From positions 2,232,001 through 2,296,000 of the forward strand of contig NZ_AP027292.1 in NCBI RefSeq assembly GCF_030295765.1: a stretch of 64,000 nucleotides of DNA, in the 5' to 3' direction. The translations under genes and the position numbers were made by a program. The notes under the pieces were generated by a model. It saw only the letters and a list, made by a program, of their open reading frames with translations, searched no databases and was not told the origin of the DNA. This DNA comes from Neptuniibacter halophilus (GTDB lineage: Bacteria; Pseudomonadota; Gammaproteobacteria; Pseudomonadales; Balneatricaceae). Below are positions 8,691 to 18,929 of the stretch, in pieces (the stretch's first letter is position 1; every line of letters begins with the position of its first letter).

Positions 8691-9266
8691 ATGCCTTTGA
8701 GCAAGCCGGCCCGGCGCAGGGCGCAGCATAATCGCACCATCTTCTGTAACGGCTTCCTGAGGGAAGACGGATTATGGGATATCGAAGCGGCGATGACCGA
8801 TGTTAAAACCCATGATGTGGATAACGAAGAGCGGGGCGGTTATGTGGCGGCCGGTGAAGCCTTCCATGATCTGAGCATCCGCCTGACTCTGGATCAGCGT
8901 CTGACAATTCATCAGGTAGAGGCCTGTATCGATCGCTCCCCTTTTCGTATGTGCAGTGCAATCAGCAATGCGTTCCGCAAGCTTGAAGGAACCCGTATCG
9001 GGCCCGGCTGGCTCAGTCAGGCAAAACAATTGCTCGGCGGGGTTCAGGGCTGTACGCATATGAATGAGCTGTTGCCGGTACTTGCGACCACGGCGGTTCA
9101 GAGTATGTGGCCGAGCATGGGGGGACAGGTTCTGACCGAGGGGGCAAAGTTGATGCTCAATAGCTGTCATACCTGGGGGCAGAGCAGTGCCATGGTCAGG
9201 CACTACCTGCCGGAACATTATCGTGATGCAGAAAGTGAAACGAGGGAAGGAGAGAACCGGGCATGA
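8691..9266 (+). CDS. DUF2889 domain protein in the fadD operon
   Basis: A 191-residue protein of the DUF2889 family, whose function I do not know. Visible features are an early motif HNRTIFCNGFLREDGLWDIE, a central segment ACIDRSPFRMCSAISNAFRKLEG, and a Cys-His-Met rich stretch GGVQGCTHMNELLPVLATTA that could bind a metal or cofactor. There is no signal peptide or membrane segment. It lies 11 bases after fadD and its stop overlaps the next start (ATGA), so co-translation with the isomerase is likely and ties it to acyl-CoA metabolism. DUF2889 genes are also known beside aromatic and CoA-thioester catabolic genes, so the link need not be specific to fatty acids. Confidence 0.85.
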   Translation: MPLSKPARRRAQHNRTIFCNGFLREDGLWDIEAAMTDVKTHDVDNEERGGYVAAGEAFHDLSIRLTLDQRLTIHQVEACIDRSPFRMCSAISNAFRKLEGTRIGPGWLSQAKQLLGGVQGCTHMNELLPVLATTAVQSMWPSMGGQVLTEGAKLMLNSCHTWGQSSAMVRHYLPEHYRDAESETREGENRA

Positions 9267-10015
9267 GTATTCTGGTACTGAGTGAGAAGCGTGGACAGGT
9301 CTTTGAAATCATTCTGAACCGCGCGGAGAAGAAAAATGCACTAACCCTCGCCATGTATGCTGAATTGGTCGCGTTGTTACGTCAGGCCGCCAGTGATGAC
9401 ACGGTTCATGTGGTGTTGATTCGCGGTGAGGGCCGGGCCTTCTCCGCGGGGAATGATATAGGTGACTTTGTTGCCTGCGCCGGTGATCAGGATGGAATCA
9501 GTATTATCATTGAGTTTCTGCATACCCTTGCGGCCTTTGAGAAACCGGTTGTCGCTGTGGTGCAGGGTGATGCCGTGGGTATCGGCACCACCATGATGCT
9601 GCATTGTGATCTGGTCATGGCTGCCGACGACCTGCGTTGCCAGATGCCGTTCGTCAAACTGGGACTCATTCCTGAAGGCGGCTCGACGCTGCTGTTACCG
9701 CAACTACTCGGGCAGCGTAAAGCGTTCGAATTACTGGTTGAAGGACGCCGCTTTGATGCAGAAACCGCTGAGTCGATTGGTCTGGTCAATCAGACGCTGG
9801 CACCGGAGAAGTTATTGGAAACTGCCCGTAGCCGTGCGGCGGATTTAGCTGGCATGCCGGCCGAAGCCGTAAAGATCTCCAAGAGGCTGATGAAACAGGC
9901 GTACCTGGAGCAACTCCACCGGGTAATGGACGACGAAGGGGAGCGCTTCTATCAACGGCTCTTTTCTGAAGAGGCCAGAGCTGCGTTCAGTGCTTTCCTG
10001 CAGCAGAAATCCTGA
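9263..10015 (+). CDS. Enoyl-CoA hydratase/isomerase family; probable delta3-delta2-enoyl-CoA isomerase
   Basis: A 250-residue crotonase-fold enzyme. The oxyanion-hole segment GRAFSAGNDIGDF is present. At the position where true hydratases carry their first catalytic Glu (GGGCEL) this protein has GIGTTMM, so that Glu is missing. The second one is kept in LGLIPEGGSTLLLP. A single Glu in a PEGxS context is what delta3,delta2-enoyl-CoA isomerases use to move cis-3 or trans-3 double bonds to trans-2 during oxidation of unsaturated fatty acids. That function is inferred from these residues. It overlaps the DUF2889 gene by four bases and ends the fadD operon. Confidence 0.85.
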   Translation: MSILVLSEKRGQVFEIILNRAEKKNALTLAMYAELVALLRQAASDDTVHVVLIRGEGRAFSAGNDIGDFVACAGDQDGISIIIEFLHTLAAFEKPVVAVVQGDAVGIGTTMMLHCDLVMAADDLRCQMPFVKLGLIPEGGSTLLLPQLLGQRKAFELLVEGRRFDAETAESIGLVNQTLAPEKLLETARSRAADLAGMPAEAVKISKRLMKQAYLEQLHRVMDDEGERFYQRLFSEEARAAFSAFLQQKS

Positions 10016-10055
10016 ATCTGTAAGCTTATCTTTTTTATTACCTTCAACCTTCCTG

Positions 10056-10079
10056 CCGGCCCTTGAGGCCGGTTTTTTT
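10056..10079 (+). terminator. Rho-independent terminator of the fadD operon
   Basis: CCGGCC (10056-10061) pairs with GGCCGG (10067-10072), followed by seven T. Confidence 0.92.
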
Positions 10080-10376
10080 GTGCCTGATCAGTGGTAACAG
10101 GGGCGCAGTGAAGGTGGCAGATGAACGGGATTGGTAGCTGTTGAATTATTATTGGCGCTATTTGTACTTAGGTTGTGTGAATTAAAATTAAATATTATCA
10201 ATAGCTTGCGCGAAAATGATATTTTTTGTCAGCGAACCCGGTTTTTTTTGTCATTGTTGAATCTGAGCTCGTAACTAAGATTGATGCATGGCTCTGGGAG
10301 TGAATTTCCCATCTGACAGGAAGCCTGCCACAGCGATATTTTCAGGCTTCAGAATAACAATGAAATTGAGGCGGTT
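10080..10376 (+). promoter_or_regulatory. Intergenic region and leader of etfBA
   Basis: About 300 non-coding bases, AT-rich between 10140 and 10260, where the promoter should lie. I see several weak boxes but none that I can call. A perfect 8-bp hairpin (GAAGCCTG 10320-10327 with CAGGCTTC 10343-10350) is followed three bases later by AATAACAA (10353-10360) and then the ribosome site of etfB. The hairpin plus A-rich box resembles the fadD and fadB leaders. Confidence 0.5.
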
Positions 10377-11126
10377 ATGAAAGTACTGGTTGCCGTAAAA
10401 CGGGTAATTGACTACAACGTAAAAGTTCGCGTCAAAGCTGATCAAAGCGACGTCGATCTGGCCAACGTAAAAATGGCCCTGAACCCTTTCTGTGAAATTG
10501 CGATTGAAGAAGCGGTGCGCCTGAAAGAAGCAGGCACGGCGGACGAAGTGGTTGTAGTTTCTGTCGGCAGCAAAGCCTGTGAAGAGCAGATCCGCACAGC
10601 ACTGGCGCTGGGAGCTGACCGTGGTATCCGTATCGATACTGAGGATGCGCCGGATTCTCTCTCTGTTGCTAAGTTGCTGGCAAAGATCGTTGAAAAAGAA
10701 GCGCCGGGTCTGGTGATTCTGGGTAAGCAGGCGATCGACTCTGACAATAATCAGACGGGTCAGATGCTGGCAGCGCTGCTGGATCGCCCGCAGGGTACCT
10801 TCGCTTCGGCGGTGAAAGTGGCCGAAGATAAAGTCCAGGTTACCCGTGAAGTCGACGGCGGCCTGCAAACTGTCGAGCTGGCTATGCCCGCAATCGTGAC
10901 CACTGATCTGCGCCTCAACGAGCCACGTTATGCCTCACTGCCCAATATCATGAAAGCCAAGCGTAAGCCGCTTGACGTAATCTCCCCGGATGAGTTGAAC
11001 CTGTCCGTCTCCAGCAATATCACCCTGTTGAGTGTTGAACCTCCTGCAGAGCGTCAGGCGGGTATTAAAGTCGGTTCTGTTGATGAGCTGGTGGAAAAAC
11101 TGCGCAACGAAGCCAAAGTGATCTGA
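10377..11126 (+). CDS. etfB: Electron transfer flavoprotein beta subunit
   Basis: The small subunit of the soluble ETF dimer, which takes electrons from acyl-CoA dehydrogenases and gives them to ETF-ubiquinone oxidoreductase. Its 249 residues match the family length. The N-terminus [20 protein letters not shown], the adenine-nucleotide segment around residues 100-130 ([20 protein letters not shown]) and the recognition-loop region [20 protein letters not shown] are all typical. etfA follows after 13 bases. The matching quinone oxidoreductase is at 38.5 kb. Confidence 0.96.
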   Translation: MKVLVAVKRVIDYNVKVRVKADQSDVDLANVKMALNPFCEIAIEEAVRLKEAGTADEVVVVSVGSKACEEQIRTALALGADRGIRIDTEDAPDSLSVAKLLAKIVEKEAPGLVILGKQAIDSDNNQTGQMLAALLDRPQGTFASAVKVAEDKVQVTREVDGGLQTVELAMPAIVTTDLRLNEPRYASLPNIMKAKRKPLDVISPDELNLSVSSNITLLSVEPPAERQAGIKVGSVDELVEKLRNEAKVI

Positions 11127-11139
11127 GGAGTTTGAAACA

Positions 11140-12069
11140 ATGACTATTCTTGTATTGGCGGAACACGACAATAAAGAGCTGAAGCCGGTGACGCTGAATA
11201 CTCTGGCTGCAGCACAGGCGATCGGTGGTGAGATCCATTTGCTGGTCGCGGGCAGTGATTGCCAGGCGGTAGCCGATGCTGCGGTTCAGGTGGAGGGCGT
11301 AAGTAAGGTTTTGCTGGCAGATAACCCTGCCTATGAGCATCAACTGGCCGAAAACGTCGGCAAACTGATGCTGACGGTGGCGGCCGGATACAGCCATATT
11401 CTGGCGTCGGCGACCACCACCGGTAAGAACGTACTGCCTCGTGTGGCTGCGTTGCTGGATGTAAATCAGCTATCTGACATTGTCGCGGTGGAATCAGCAG
11501 ACACGTTCAAGCGTCCGATCTATGCGGGTAATGCCATTGCTAAAGTTCAGTCTGCCGACGCGGTGAAAGTGATCACCGTGCGTGGTACAGCATTTGATCC
11601 GGTCGCGAGTACCGGGGGAAGTGCAGACATTCAGATGATTGCTGAAGCCTGTGATGCCGGTGTGTCTGGTTTCGTTGGTGAAGAGCTGGCACAGAGTGAC
11701 CGCCCTGAACTGACCGCAGCCTCGGTTGTGGTCTCCGGTGGTCGCGGTATGGGCAACGGTGAAAACTTTGAGTTGCTCTATCAGGTTGCTGACAAGCTGG
11801 GTGCAGCGGTGGGAGCCTCCCGCGCTGCAGTCGATGCGGGCTTTGTGCCAAATGATATGCAGGTGGGGCAGACCGGCAAAATGGTCGCACCGGAACTGTA
11901 TATTGCTGTGGGTATCTCCGGGGCAATTCAGCATCTGGCGGGAATGAAAGATTCCAAGGTGATCGTGGCTATCAATAAAGATGAAGAGGCCCCGATCTTC
12001 CAGGTAGCGGATTACGGTCTGGTTGCAGACCTGTTTGAAGCAGTACCGGAACTGCAAGGTAAACTTTGA
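11140..12069 (+). CDS. etfA: Electron transfer flavoprotein alpha subunit
   Basis: The FAD-binding subunit of ETF. The 309-residue protein has an N-terminal alpha/beta domain and the C-terminal FAD domain with [43 protein letters not shown] and [19 protein letters not shown], the standard ETF-alpha signature. It is the second gene of the etfBA pair and lies 99 bases before fadB. It may also be read through into fadBA, since the gap contains hairpins but no T-run. Confidence 0.96.
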   Translation: MTILVLAEHDNKELKPVTLNTLAAAQAIGGEIHLLVAGSDCQAVADAAVQVEGVSKVLLADNPAYEHQLAENVGKLMLTVAAGYSHILASATTTGKNVLPRVAALLDVNQLSDIVAVESADTFKRPIYAGNAIAKVQSADAVKVITVRGTAFDPVASTGGSADIQMIAEACDAGVSGFVGEELAQSDRPELTAASVVVSGGRGMGNGENFELLYQVADKLGAAVGASRAAVDAGFVPNDMQVGQTGKMVAPELYIAVGISGAIQHLAGMKDSKVIVAINKDEEAPIFQVADYGLVADLFEAVPELQGKL

Positions 12070-12076
12070 TCAGGGG

Positions 12077-12146
12077 GGTGCCGGGCCCGGTTGGCAAGGC
12101 ACCGTAGTATAACAATAATCCCGAACCGCTCCGGTTTACCCGGAGC
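12077..12146 (+). promoter_or_regulatory. fadB leader: two hairpins flanking AACAATAA
   Basis: GGTGCC (12077-12082) pairs with GGCACC (12098-12103). AACAATAA lies at 12111-12118. A second perfect stem, GCTCCGG (12128-12134) with CCGGAGC (12140-12146), follows with a 5-base loop. Neither hairpin has a T-run, so they look like leader or processing structures rather than terminators. Confidence 0.5.
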
Positions 12147-12168
12147 CAGAAACTACGGAGCAACTTAG

Positions 12169-14316
12169 ATGCTTTTCGAAGGACAAACGATTCAGGTGAC
12201 GTCGGTCGAAGATGGAATCTACGATGTGGTTTTCAACCGCAAAGAAGACGCTGTTAACAAACTCGATCAGGCAACACTGGCTGAACTGCGTGAAGCGGTA
12301 GCCCTGTTAGCGGGCACCGAAGGTATTCGTGGTGTTATTTTCTCCAGCGCCAAAGAGAGCTTTATTGTAGGCGCTGATATTACAGAATTTATGCAGATGT
12401 TCTCTGCCACAGAGGACGAGATCGTTGCGGGTCTGCTGAGTATCCATGAGATCTTCAATGCGATTGAAGACCTGCCATGCCCGACCGTTGCCGCGATCAA
12501 TGGTCTGGCGCTCGGGGGTGGATTTGAAGTCTGTCTGGCCACCGATTACCGGGTGCTGGCAGAGGGCGCAAAAGTCGGTCTGCCGGAAGTGAAGCTGGGT
12601 ATCTACCCGGGCTGGGGTGGCACCGTGCGTCTGCCGCGTCTGATTGGTGTGGATAACGCCAATGAGTGGGTTTGCGGTGGTGTTGAGAAGCGTGCTGCTG
12701 CGGCACTGAAAGACGGTGCTGTGGATGCCGTGGTTGCTCAGGATCAGGTGAAGGTGGCAGCGCTGGATCTGGTTAAGGGCTGTCAGGCCGGTAAGTTTGA
12801 TTATCAGGCTCGCCGCACCGAGAAAACGAGCCCGATCAAGCTGAATCAGATCGAACAGATGATGGCCTTTGAATCTGCTAAGGGTGTTATCGGCGGCAAG
12901 GCCGGGCCTCATTACCCGGCACCGATGGCGGCACTGAAAACCATTCAGAAGCACGCTAATCTGCCGCGTGAGAAGGCGATTGAAGTCGAAGCTAAAGGCT
13001 TCGTTAAAGTGGCTAAATCCGATGTCTGTGCGGCACTGGTTGGCCTGTTTATGAAAGATCAGCAGATCAAGAAGATCAGCAAAGGCTTTGAAAAGCAGGC
13101 AGAGCCGGTGAAGAAAGCCGCTGTGCTGGGTGCCGGTATCATGGGCGGGGGGGTGGCTTATCAGTCTGCCTCTAAAGGCACCCCGATCCTGATGAAGGAT
13201 ATTAACGATGCAGCCCTGCAGCTCGGTCTGGATGAAGCGACCAAACTGCTAAACAAACAGGTTTCCCGTGGCCGCATGGATGCCATGAAGATGGCTGGCG
13301 TGCTGAACAAGATCACGCCGACGCTGAATTACGGCGATTTTGGTTCGGTTGATCTGGTTGTCGAAGCGGTGGTTGAAAACCCGAATGTGAAGAAAGCGGT
13401 GCTGGCTGAGGTCGAAGATACTCTGCCGGAAGGTGCGGTACTGACCTCCAATACGTCTACGATCTCGATCACAGAGCTGGCGACGGCACTGAAAAAACCG
13501 GAGAACTTCTGTGGTATGCACTTCTTCAACCCGGTACATCAGATGCCGCTGGTTGAAGTCATTCGTGGCGAAAAAACCTCCGAAGAGGCCGTGGCCCGCA
13601 CCGTGGCTTACGCAAAAGCGATGGGTAAAACGCCAATCGTTGTTAATGACTGCCCGGGCTTCCTGGTTAACCGGGTACTGTTCCCTTACTTCGGCGGTTT
13701 CAGTGCGCTGGTATCCGACGGCGCTGACTTCCATCAGATCGACAAAGTGATGGAAGGCTTCGGCTGGCCGATGGGCCCGGCTTATCTGCTCGATGTGGTC
13801 GGTATTGATACCGCGCATCATGCGGACGCAGTGATGGCTGAAGGTTTCCCTGACCGTATGAGTCACGAAGGTGAAAACGCTATCGACCGTATGTATAAAC
13901 TGGAGCGTTTCGGTCAGAAAAACAGCAAAGGTTTCTATCGCTACGAGATTGATCGTAAAGGTAAGCCGAAGAAGCTGGAAGATGAAGAGGTACCTGCTCT
14001 GCTGGCGGATGTGGTGGCTGCCTCCCGCGAATTCAGCGATCAGGAGATTATCGAGCGGATGATGATTCCTCTGTGTATCGAAACGGTTCGCTGTCTCGAA
14101 GATGGTATCGTCGCCAGCCCGGCCGAAGCGGATATGGGTCTGATCTACGGTATCGGCTTCCCTCCATTCCGTGGTGGCGCGCTGCACTATCTGGATCAGA
14201 TGGGTCTGGATACGTTCTGTGAAATGACGAAGAAATATGAAGCGCTTGGTCCGCTCTATCAGCCGACTGAGAAAATGAAACAGATGGCCGCTTCCGGCGA
14301 AAAGTATTTCGGTTAA
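12169..14316 (+). CDS. fadB: Fatty acid oxidation complex alpha subunit FadB
   Basis: The 715-residue multifunctional enzyme of beta-oxidation: N-terminal enoyl-CoA hydratase (about 1-190) and C-terminal 3-hydroxyacyl-CoA dehydrogenase (about 310-715). The hydratase part keeps both catalytic glutamates, in [19 protein letters not shown] and [20 protein letters not shown]. The dehydrogenase part has the NAD motif [18 protein letters not shown] and the catalytic His in [15 protein letters not shown]. The length matches E. coli FadB (729) and Pseudomonas FadB (715). fadA follows after 12 bases, giving the alpha2-beta2 complex. Confidence 0.97.
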   Translation: MLFEGQTIQVTSVEDGIYDVVFNRKEDAVNKLDQATLAELREAVALLAGTEGIRGVIFSSAKESFIVGADITEFMQMFSATEDEIVAGLLSIHEIFNAIEDLPCPTVAAINGLALGGGFEVCLATDYRVLAEGAKVGLPEVKLGIYPGWGGTVRLPRLIGVDNANEWVCGGVEKRAAAALKDGAVDAVVAQDQVKVAALDLVKGCQAGKFDYQARRTEKTSPIKLNQIEQMMAFESAKGVIGGKAGPHYPAPMAALKTIQKHANLPREKAIEVEAKGFVKVAKSDVCAALVGLFMKDQQIKKISKGFEKQAEPVKKAAVLGAGIMGGGVAYQSASKGTPILMKDINDAALQLGLDEATKLLNKQVSRGRMDAMKMAGVLNKITPTLNYGDFGSVDLVVEAVVENPNVKKAVLAEVEDTLPEGAVLTSNTSTISITELATALKKPENFCGMHFFNPVHQMPLVEVIRGEKTSEEAVARTVAYAKAMGKTPIVVNDCPGFLVNRVLFPYFGGFSALVSDGADFHQIDKVMEGFGWPMGPAYLLDVVGIDTAHHADAVMAEGFPDRMSHEGENAIDRMYKLERFGQKNSKGFYRYEIDRKGKPKKLEDEEVPALLADVVAASREFSDQEIIERMMIPLCIETVRCLEDGIVASPAEADMGLIYGIGFPPFRGGALHYLDQMGLDTFCEMTKKYEALGPLYQPTEKMKQMAASGEKYFG

Positions 14317-15504
<1,188 letters not shown>

Positions 15505-15554
15505 TCGGGCCGCTCAGTTACGCATCCTTGAGTGACTTCGCTCTAAGCTATCTT

Positions 15555-15580
15555 GCCCCGCCTTATGGCGGGGCTTTTTT
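15555..15580 (+). terminator. Rho-independent terminator of fadBA
   Basis: GCCCCGCC (15555-15562) pairs with GGCGGGGC (15567-15574) around TTAT, followed by six T. Confidence 0.95.
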
Positions 15581-15612
15581 ATAGATAATCCTCAGTGGGT
15601 GAGTTGAAACGA

Positions 15613-15636
15613 TAAAGCCGGGTTTCCCCGGCTTTA
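15613..15636 (-). terminator. Probable terminator of pilU
   Basis: A 10-bp stem, TAAAGCCGGG/CCCGGCTTTA, with a 4-base loop lies 31 bases past the pilU stop. The T-tract on the minus strand is short and interrupted, so termination may be partial. Confidence 0.6.
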
Positions 15637-15667
15637 TTGCATTATTCGACACCCTGACGGACGTTGC

Positions 15668-16837
15668 TCAGATATCTTCATCCTCATCGAGCAACTCCAT
15701 ACCGGCGAGCGGATCATCGTCGCTGTAGGAGGCTTTTGGCTTATCCTGAGGGGCTTCTTCAGGCGCGCTTTCTTCTTCGGTGGTCAGGTTCATGCGCAGG
15801 CGCATATCATTGGCAGAGTCTGCATTGATGATCGCCTGATCCTGTGTGATCTTGCCCTCTTTGAACAGACGGTACAGGGAGTCATCGAACGTTTGCATTC
15901 CCGTTGTATCACCACCTTTGGCCATGACTTCCTTGATGGCTTTAACGTCACCTTTCATGATCAGTTCCTGCACACTGGAAGTACCGAGCATGATCTCAAT
16001 AGCGGCGCAACGCTTACCGTCGATGGTCGGGATCAGTCGCTGCGAGATGATCGCTTTAATGTTCAGGGCCAGATCGTGAAAGATCTGTTTGTGCCGGGCC
16101 TGTGGGAAAAAGTTAATGATACGGTCGATTGCCTGGTTGGCATTGTTAGCGTGCAGGGTTGAGATCGCCAGATGGCCGGTTTCAGCGTAGGTCAGGCACT
16201 GTTCCATGGTCTCCTGATCGCGGATCTCACCGATGAGAATAACATCCGGTGCCTGACGCAGGGCGTTTTTCAGGGCGCTGTGGAAGTTACGGGTATCCAC
16301 ACCGACTTCACGCTGGTTGATCAGCGATTTTCGGTGGGTGTGGACAAACTCAATCGGGTCTTCAATGGTGATGATATGGCCGCCGCTGTTGCGGTTGCGG
16401 TGATCAATCAAGGCCGCCAGTGAGGTGGATTTACCTGAGCCTGTCGCCCCTACAAACAGTACCAGCCCACGTTTTTCCATGATCACATCTTTCAGCACGG
16501 GGGGCAGCCCCAATGATTCCATCTGGGGAATCTCGGCTTTGATATTACGCGCCACGATGGAGAACTGATTGCGCTGCTTAAAGATGTTGATACGGTAGCG
16601 CGCAACTTTCGGGATGGAGTAAGCCAGGTTCATCTCCAGCTCCTCTTCAAATGTTGCCTGTTGCTGTTCATCCATCAGCGAACGGGCGATCGCTTCGATC
16701 TCTCCCGGCTTGTAGGGTTCTTTGCTCAGGGGTGTCAGTTTGCCTTCAAACTTAGCGCAGGGCGGGGCGCCAGTGGTCAGATATAAGTCGGAGCCATCGC
16801 GCTTTGCCAGAAGGGTGAGGCAATCCTGAAAATCCAT
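15668..16837 (-). CDS. pilU: Type IV pilus retraction ATPase PilU (PilT/PilU family)
   Basis: A cytoplasmic hexameric ATPase that helps retract type IV pili in twitching. The 389 residues contain a Walker A motif (GATGSGKST, about residue 130), the Asp box and Walker B region (NALRQAPDVILIGEIRDQETM) and the His box (GHLAISTLHANNA). The protein starts MDFQDCLTLLAKRDGSDLYLT, like Pseudomonas PilU. The C-terminal tail is unusually acidic (DDDPLAGMELLDEDEDI). PilU normally sits beside pilT; here it is alone, with fadA convergent on one side. The PilT/PilU distinction rests on overall resemblance and length. Confidence 0.9.
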   Translation of the reverse strand: MDFQDCLTLLAKRDGSDLYLTTGAPPCAKFEGKLTPLSKEPYKPGEIEAIARSLMDEQQQATFEEELEMNLAYSIPKVARYRINIFKQRNQFSIVARNIKAEIPQMESLGLPPVLKDVIMEKRGLVLFVGATGSGKSTSLAALIDHRNRNSGGHIITIEDPIEFVHTHRKSLINQREVGVDTRNFHSALKNALRQAPDVILIGEIRDQETMEQCLTYAETGHLAISTLHANNANQAIDRIINFFPQARHKQIFHDLALNIKAIISQRLIPTIDGKRCAAIEIMLGTSSVQELIMKGDVKAIKEVMAKGGDTTGMQTFDDSLYRLFKEGKITQDQAIINADSANDMRLRMNLTTEEESAPEEAPQDKPKASYSDDDPLAGMELLDEDEDI

Positions 16838-17010
16838 AGGGTAAGTCCTTACTGCACAATTCGAAAAATTACTTAGAGAGTGTAGTGTATTGAGCCGGGA
16901 CCGTCATCAGAATCATCGGCTATAACCGGTCAGGGCGGCTTTGCTGAGGGTGATGAAAAGCCTTAAAACATGAGGTGGGTGAACTGGCGGTTTAGCCGTG
17001 TACAGATGTA

Positions 17011-17673
17011 TCAGCCAGTTTCCAGTTCTGCCAGAAGCGCCGGAATAAACTCAAGTTGCTGATCGGTGCCGGTTTGCCTTTTCTGTTGTGCCAGAAGGGC
17101 TGCGTTGGCGGCCTGAAATATTCGTGACTGCAACGGATTCTGCGGAATGCTCTGGCCACTCCTGACGGATTGTTCGCAGAGTGCGGCATCGGGTGAGCTG
17201 AACCAGCGGCAGGAGAGCGGGCGGTGGGCATAGATGGTACAACGCTGGTTCTGATCCAGAAACGGGCAGGGGGCGCGGAACAGGGGCGGCTGACGCCGGG
17301 CGATGTTGTCGCGCAGTTTATCGCAAAGTTGTTTTAGTGAGCCGTCACTCAGAGAGTTTCTGAGGTGAGTGGCGATATCCTGAATAGCCTGATGCGGGGT
17401 CTGGATCGGAAATGAGCAGCAGTGACTGCAGCCTTCACGGCAGGCTATTTTGCTGTTATCCGGGAAGTGCTGAGTAAACGCCAGCCGGGCATCCTCAATA
17501 TACTGCCAGGTGACCGCCAACTGATCGGAAGGGTTATCGAGGGATTCGATGGTGGAATAAATCTGTTTACCCAGATTTTCGAACAGGGCTTCGTAGTCTG
17601 CTGTGACCTGCTGTAAGCGGGAGGCTACGTCGGCAACATCGGCGGTAGAGAAAAAGACCTGTTTATCGGGCAT
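17011..17673 (-). CDS. YkgJ family cysteine-cluster protein
   Basis: A 220-residue soluble protein of the YkgJ/CxxCxxCC family, thought to bind zinc or an iron-sulfur cluster. The cysteines are in CREGCSHCCS near residue 80, CPFLDQNQRCTIY near 137-147 and RPLSCRWF near 153. The C-terminal third is Gln- and Ala-rich and helical. The gene is on the pilU strand, with 173 bases between them that show no clear signal. The function of the family is not settled. Confidence 0.85.
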   Translation of the reverse strand: MPDKQVFFSTADVADVASRLQQVTADYEALFENLGKQIYSTIESLDNPSDQLAVTWQYIEDARLAFTQHFPDNSKIACREGCSHCCSFPIQTPHQAIQDIATHLRNSLSDGSLKQLCDKLRDNIARRQPPLFRAPCPFLDQNQRCTIYAHRPLSCRWFSSPDAALCEQSVRSGQSIPQNPLQSRIFQAANAALLAQQKRQTGTDQQLEFIPALLAELETG

Positions 17674-17709
17674 GGGGTAACCTGCAGAGGTAAACAGGCA
17701 CAGTGTACC

Positions 17710-18087
17710 TCAGTCAGGCTGAGGGAGTGAAATCCGGTACTCAGAGGCGCTGCGGCCATGTCTGGAATCATAAGCACGAATGAAAACGTGCCCATTACCG
17801 GATGGGATGGTTACTGAATTCAGTCCGCGGGTAAAGGGTTGCTCATCCACATGAGGATGGTGCAGAACCCGGGTAGCGATCACCGCCCCCTCAGGGGTAA
17901 CGACTTCCCAGCGATTGGCGTAGTGTTCCCAACCACTGTCGGCGTGCTTCAGGGTCACCTGAAAATGGTAGCTACCATCGCTGTTTCTGTTCGCCTCAGC
18001 GGCAAGGATCTCTACCTCGCCGGCGTAGGCTGACAAACTGAGCAGGTAACTGAATAGAACAGGAACAGTCTGGATCAGTGGACGCAT
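17710..18087 (-). CDS. Small exported protein of unknown function
   Basis: A 125-residue protein with a signal peptide (hydrophobic residues 5-20, likely cut after AYA at 22) followed by one beta-rich domain of about 100 residues with repeated strands (SYHFQVTLKHADSGWEHYAN, WEVVTPEGAVIATRVLHHPH, NGHVFIRAYDS). The fold looks immunoglobulin-like or fibronectin-like, but I do not recognise a family. It is expected in the periplasm. It lies 36 bases downstream of the YkgJ-type gene's upstream end on the same strand, so the two may be co-transcribed. Confidence 0.7.
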   Translation of the reverse strand: MRPLIQTVPVLFSYLLSLSAYAGEVEILAAEANRNSDGSYHFQVTLKHADSGWEHYANRWEVVTPEGAVIATRVLHHPHVDEQPFTRGLNSVTIPSGNGHVFIRAYDSRHGRSASEYRISLPQPD

Positions 18088-18135
18088 GCTTCAACTCCCT
18101 GAGGGTCAGTAATACTCAGATCGTGTTGCGCCGGT

Positions 18136-18918
18136 TCAGTTCCCTGTCGGGGGTGATTCAAGTTGTTTGCGGATCAGCGCAGCGGTTTCCACTGGCTGCT
18201 CGAAGGGAAACAGGTGGCCCCCTTCAATGCCGACCAGTTGTATATCCGGGAAATTGCGACGCCACCACTGCCGGTCACTGCGGCTGAACAGATCGCTGTG
18301 TTCACCGTATATGACGCAGCCCCTGACCGTTTTAAGGCAGCGGGGGGCGCTAAGCAGTACGTTGCGGAATATGTCGGCTTCTATTTCCGGCGCGATACTG
18401 AGTTCGACACCCTGATCGGTATCTCTGAGTCCATAACGGATATAGTCAGCAAAACAGTTCGGGTGGAATGTCTTAAACAGGCGCTTACCGCGAAAGTAGG
18501 TTGCTGCCTGCTGGCGATCAGTAAACACCGCTCGCCTTTTTTCCGCGCGCCCGGCCGGTGTAATTCGGTCGATCAGCCCCATCTTTTTAATCAGTCTGAG
18601 CAGGTAGCGCTTGCGTCGACTGAACAGAACCGGATCCAGCAGGATGACCTGAGAGAACAGGTCCGGGCGCAGCGCGGCGGCAATCAGGGTAACCACAGCA
18701 CCGGCTGAGTGACCCATACCTACAATCGGGCTTTGTCCGCGTTGCTCAATATCCCGTATCAGCTCCCGGGCGTAGTTTCTGAGGTCATTGTTCAGCGGGT
18801 AATCGCCATGCCCCATTTTCTCGACATAACTGACCTGACAACCCGCGAGTTGGCTGAACAGGAAGTTGTAACTGCTGCCGGGAAAACCATTGGCATGGCT
18901 GAACTGGATGGTGGACAT
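18136..18918 (-). CDS. Alpha/beta hydrolase
   Basis: A 260-residue single-domain alpha/beta hydrolase. The oxyanion segment HANGFPGSS is near the N-terminus, the nucleophile Ser is in GMGHSAGAV near residue 70, and the catalytic His is in EGGHLFPFEQP near 237. There is no signal peptide, so it is cytoplasmic. The gene lies 11 bases after the TetR gene on the same strand, so both are likely read from the autoregulated divergent promoter at 19.5 kb. A role as esterase or thioesterase in lipid metabolism is inference from the neighbours. Confidence 0.85.
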   Translation of the reverse strand: MSTIQFSHANGFPGSSYNFLFSQLAGCQVSYVEKMGHGDYPLNNDLRNYARELIRDIEQRGQSPIVGMGHSAGAVVTLIAAALRPDLFSQVILLDPVLFSRRKRYLLRLIKKMGLIDRITPAGRAEKRRAVFTDRQQAATYFRGKRLFKTFHPNCFADYIRYGLRDTDQGVELSIAPEIEADIFRNVLLSAPRCLKTVRGCVIYGEHSDLFSRSDRQWWRRNFPDIQLVGIEGGHLFPFEQPVETAALIRKQLESPPTGN

Positions 18919-18929
18919 CGGGTTACCTT

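Noticed and set aside
10140..10270. A FadR- or PsrA-type operator upstream of etfB
   Set aside because: I looked for the PsrA (GAAAC-N-GTTTC) and FadR palindromes here and before fadE, fadD and fadB and saw no convincing match.
13249..14187. A 312-codon open frame on the minus strand
   Set aside because: Antisense to fadB, whose sequence and motifs are complete. No family-like pattern.
15905..16423. Plus-strand frames opposite pilU
   Set aside because: Shadows of pilU, which has all ATPase motifs on the minus strand.
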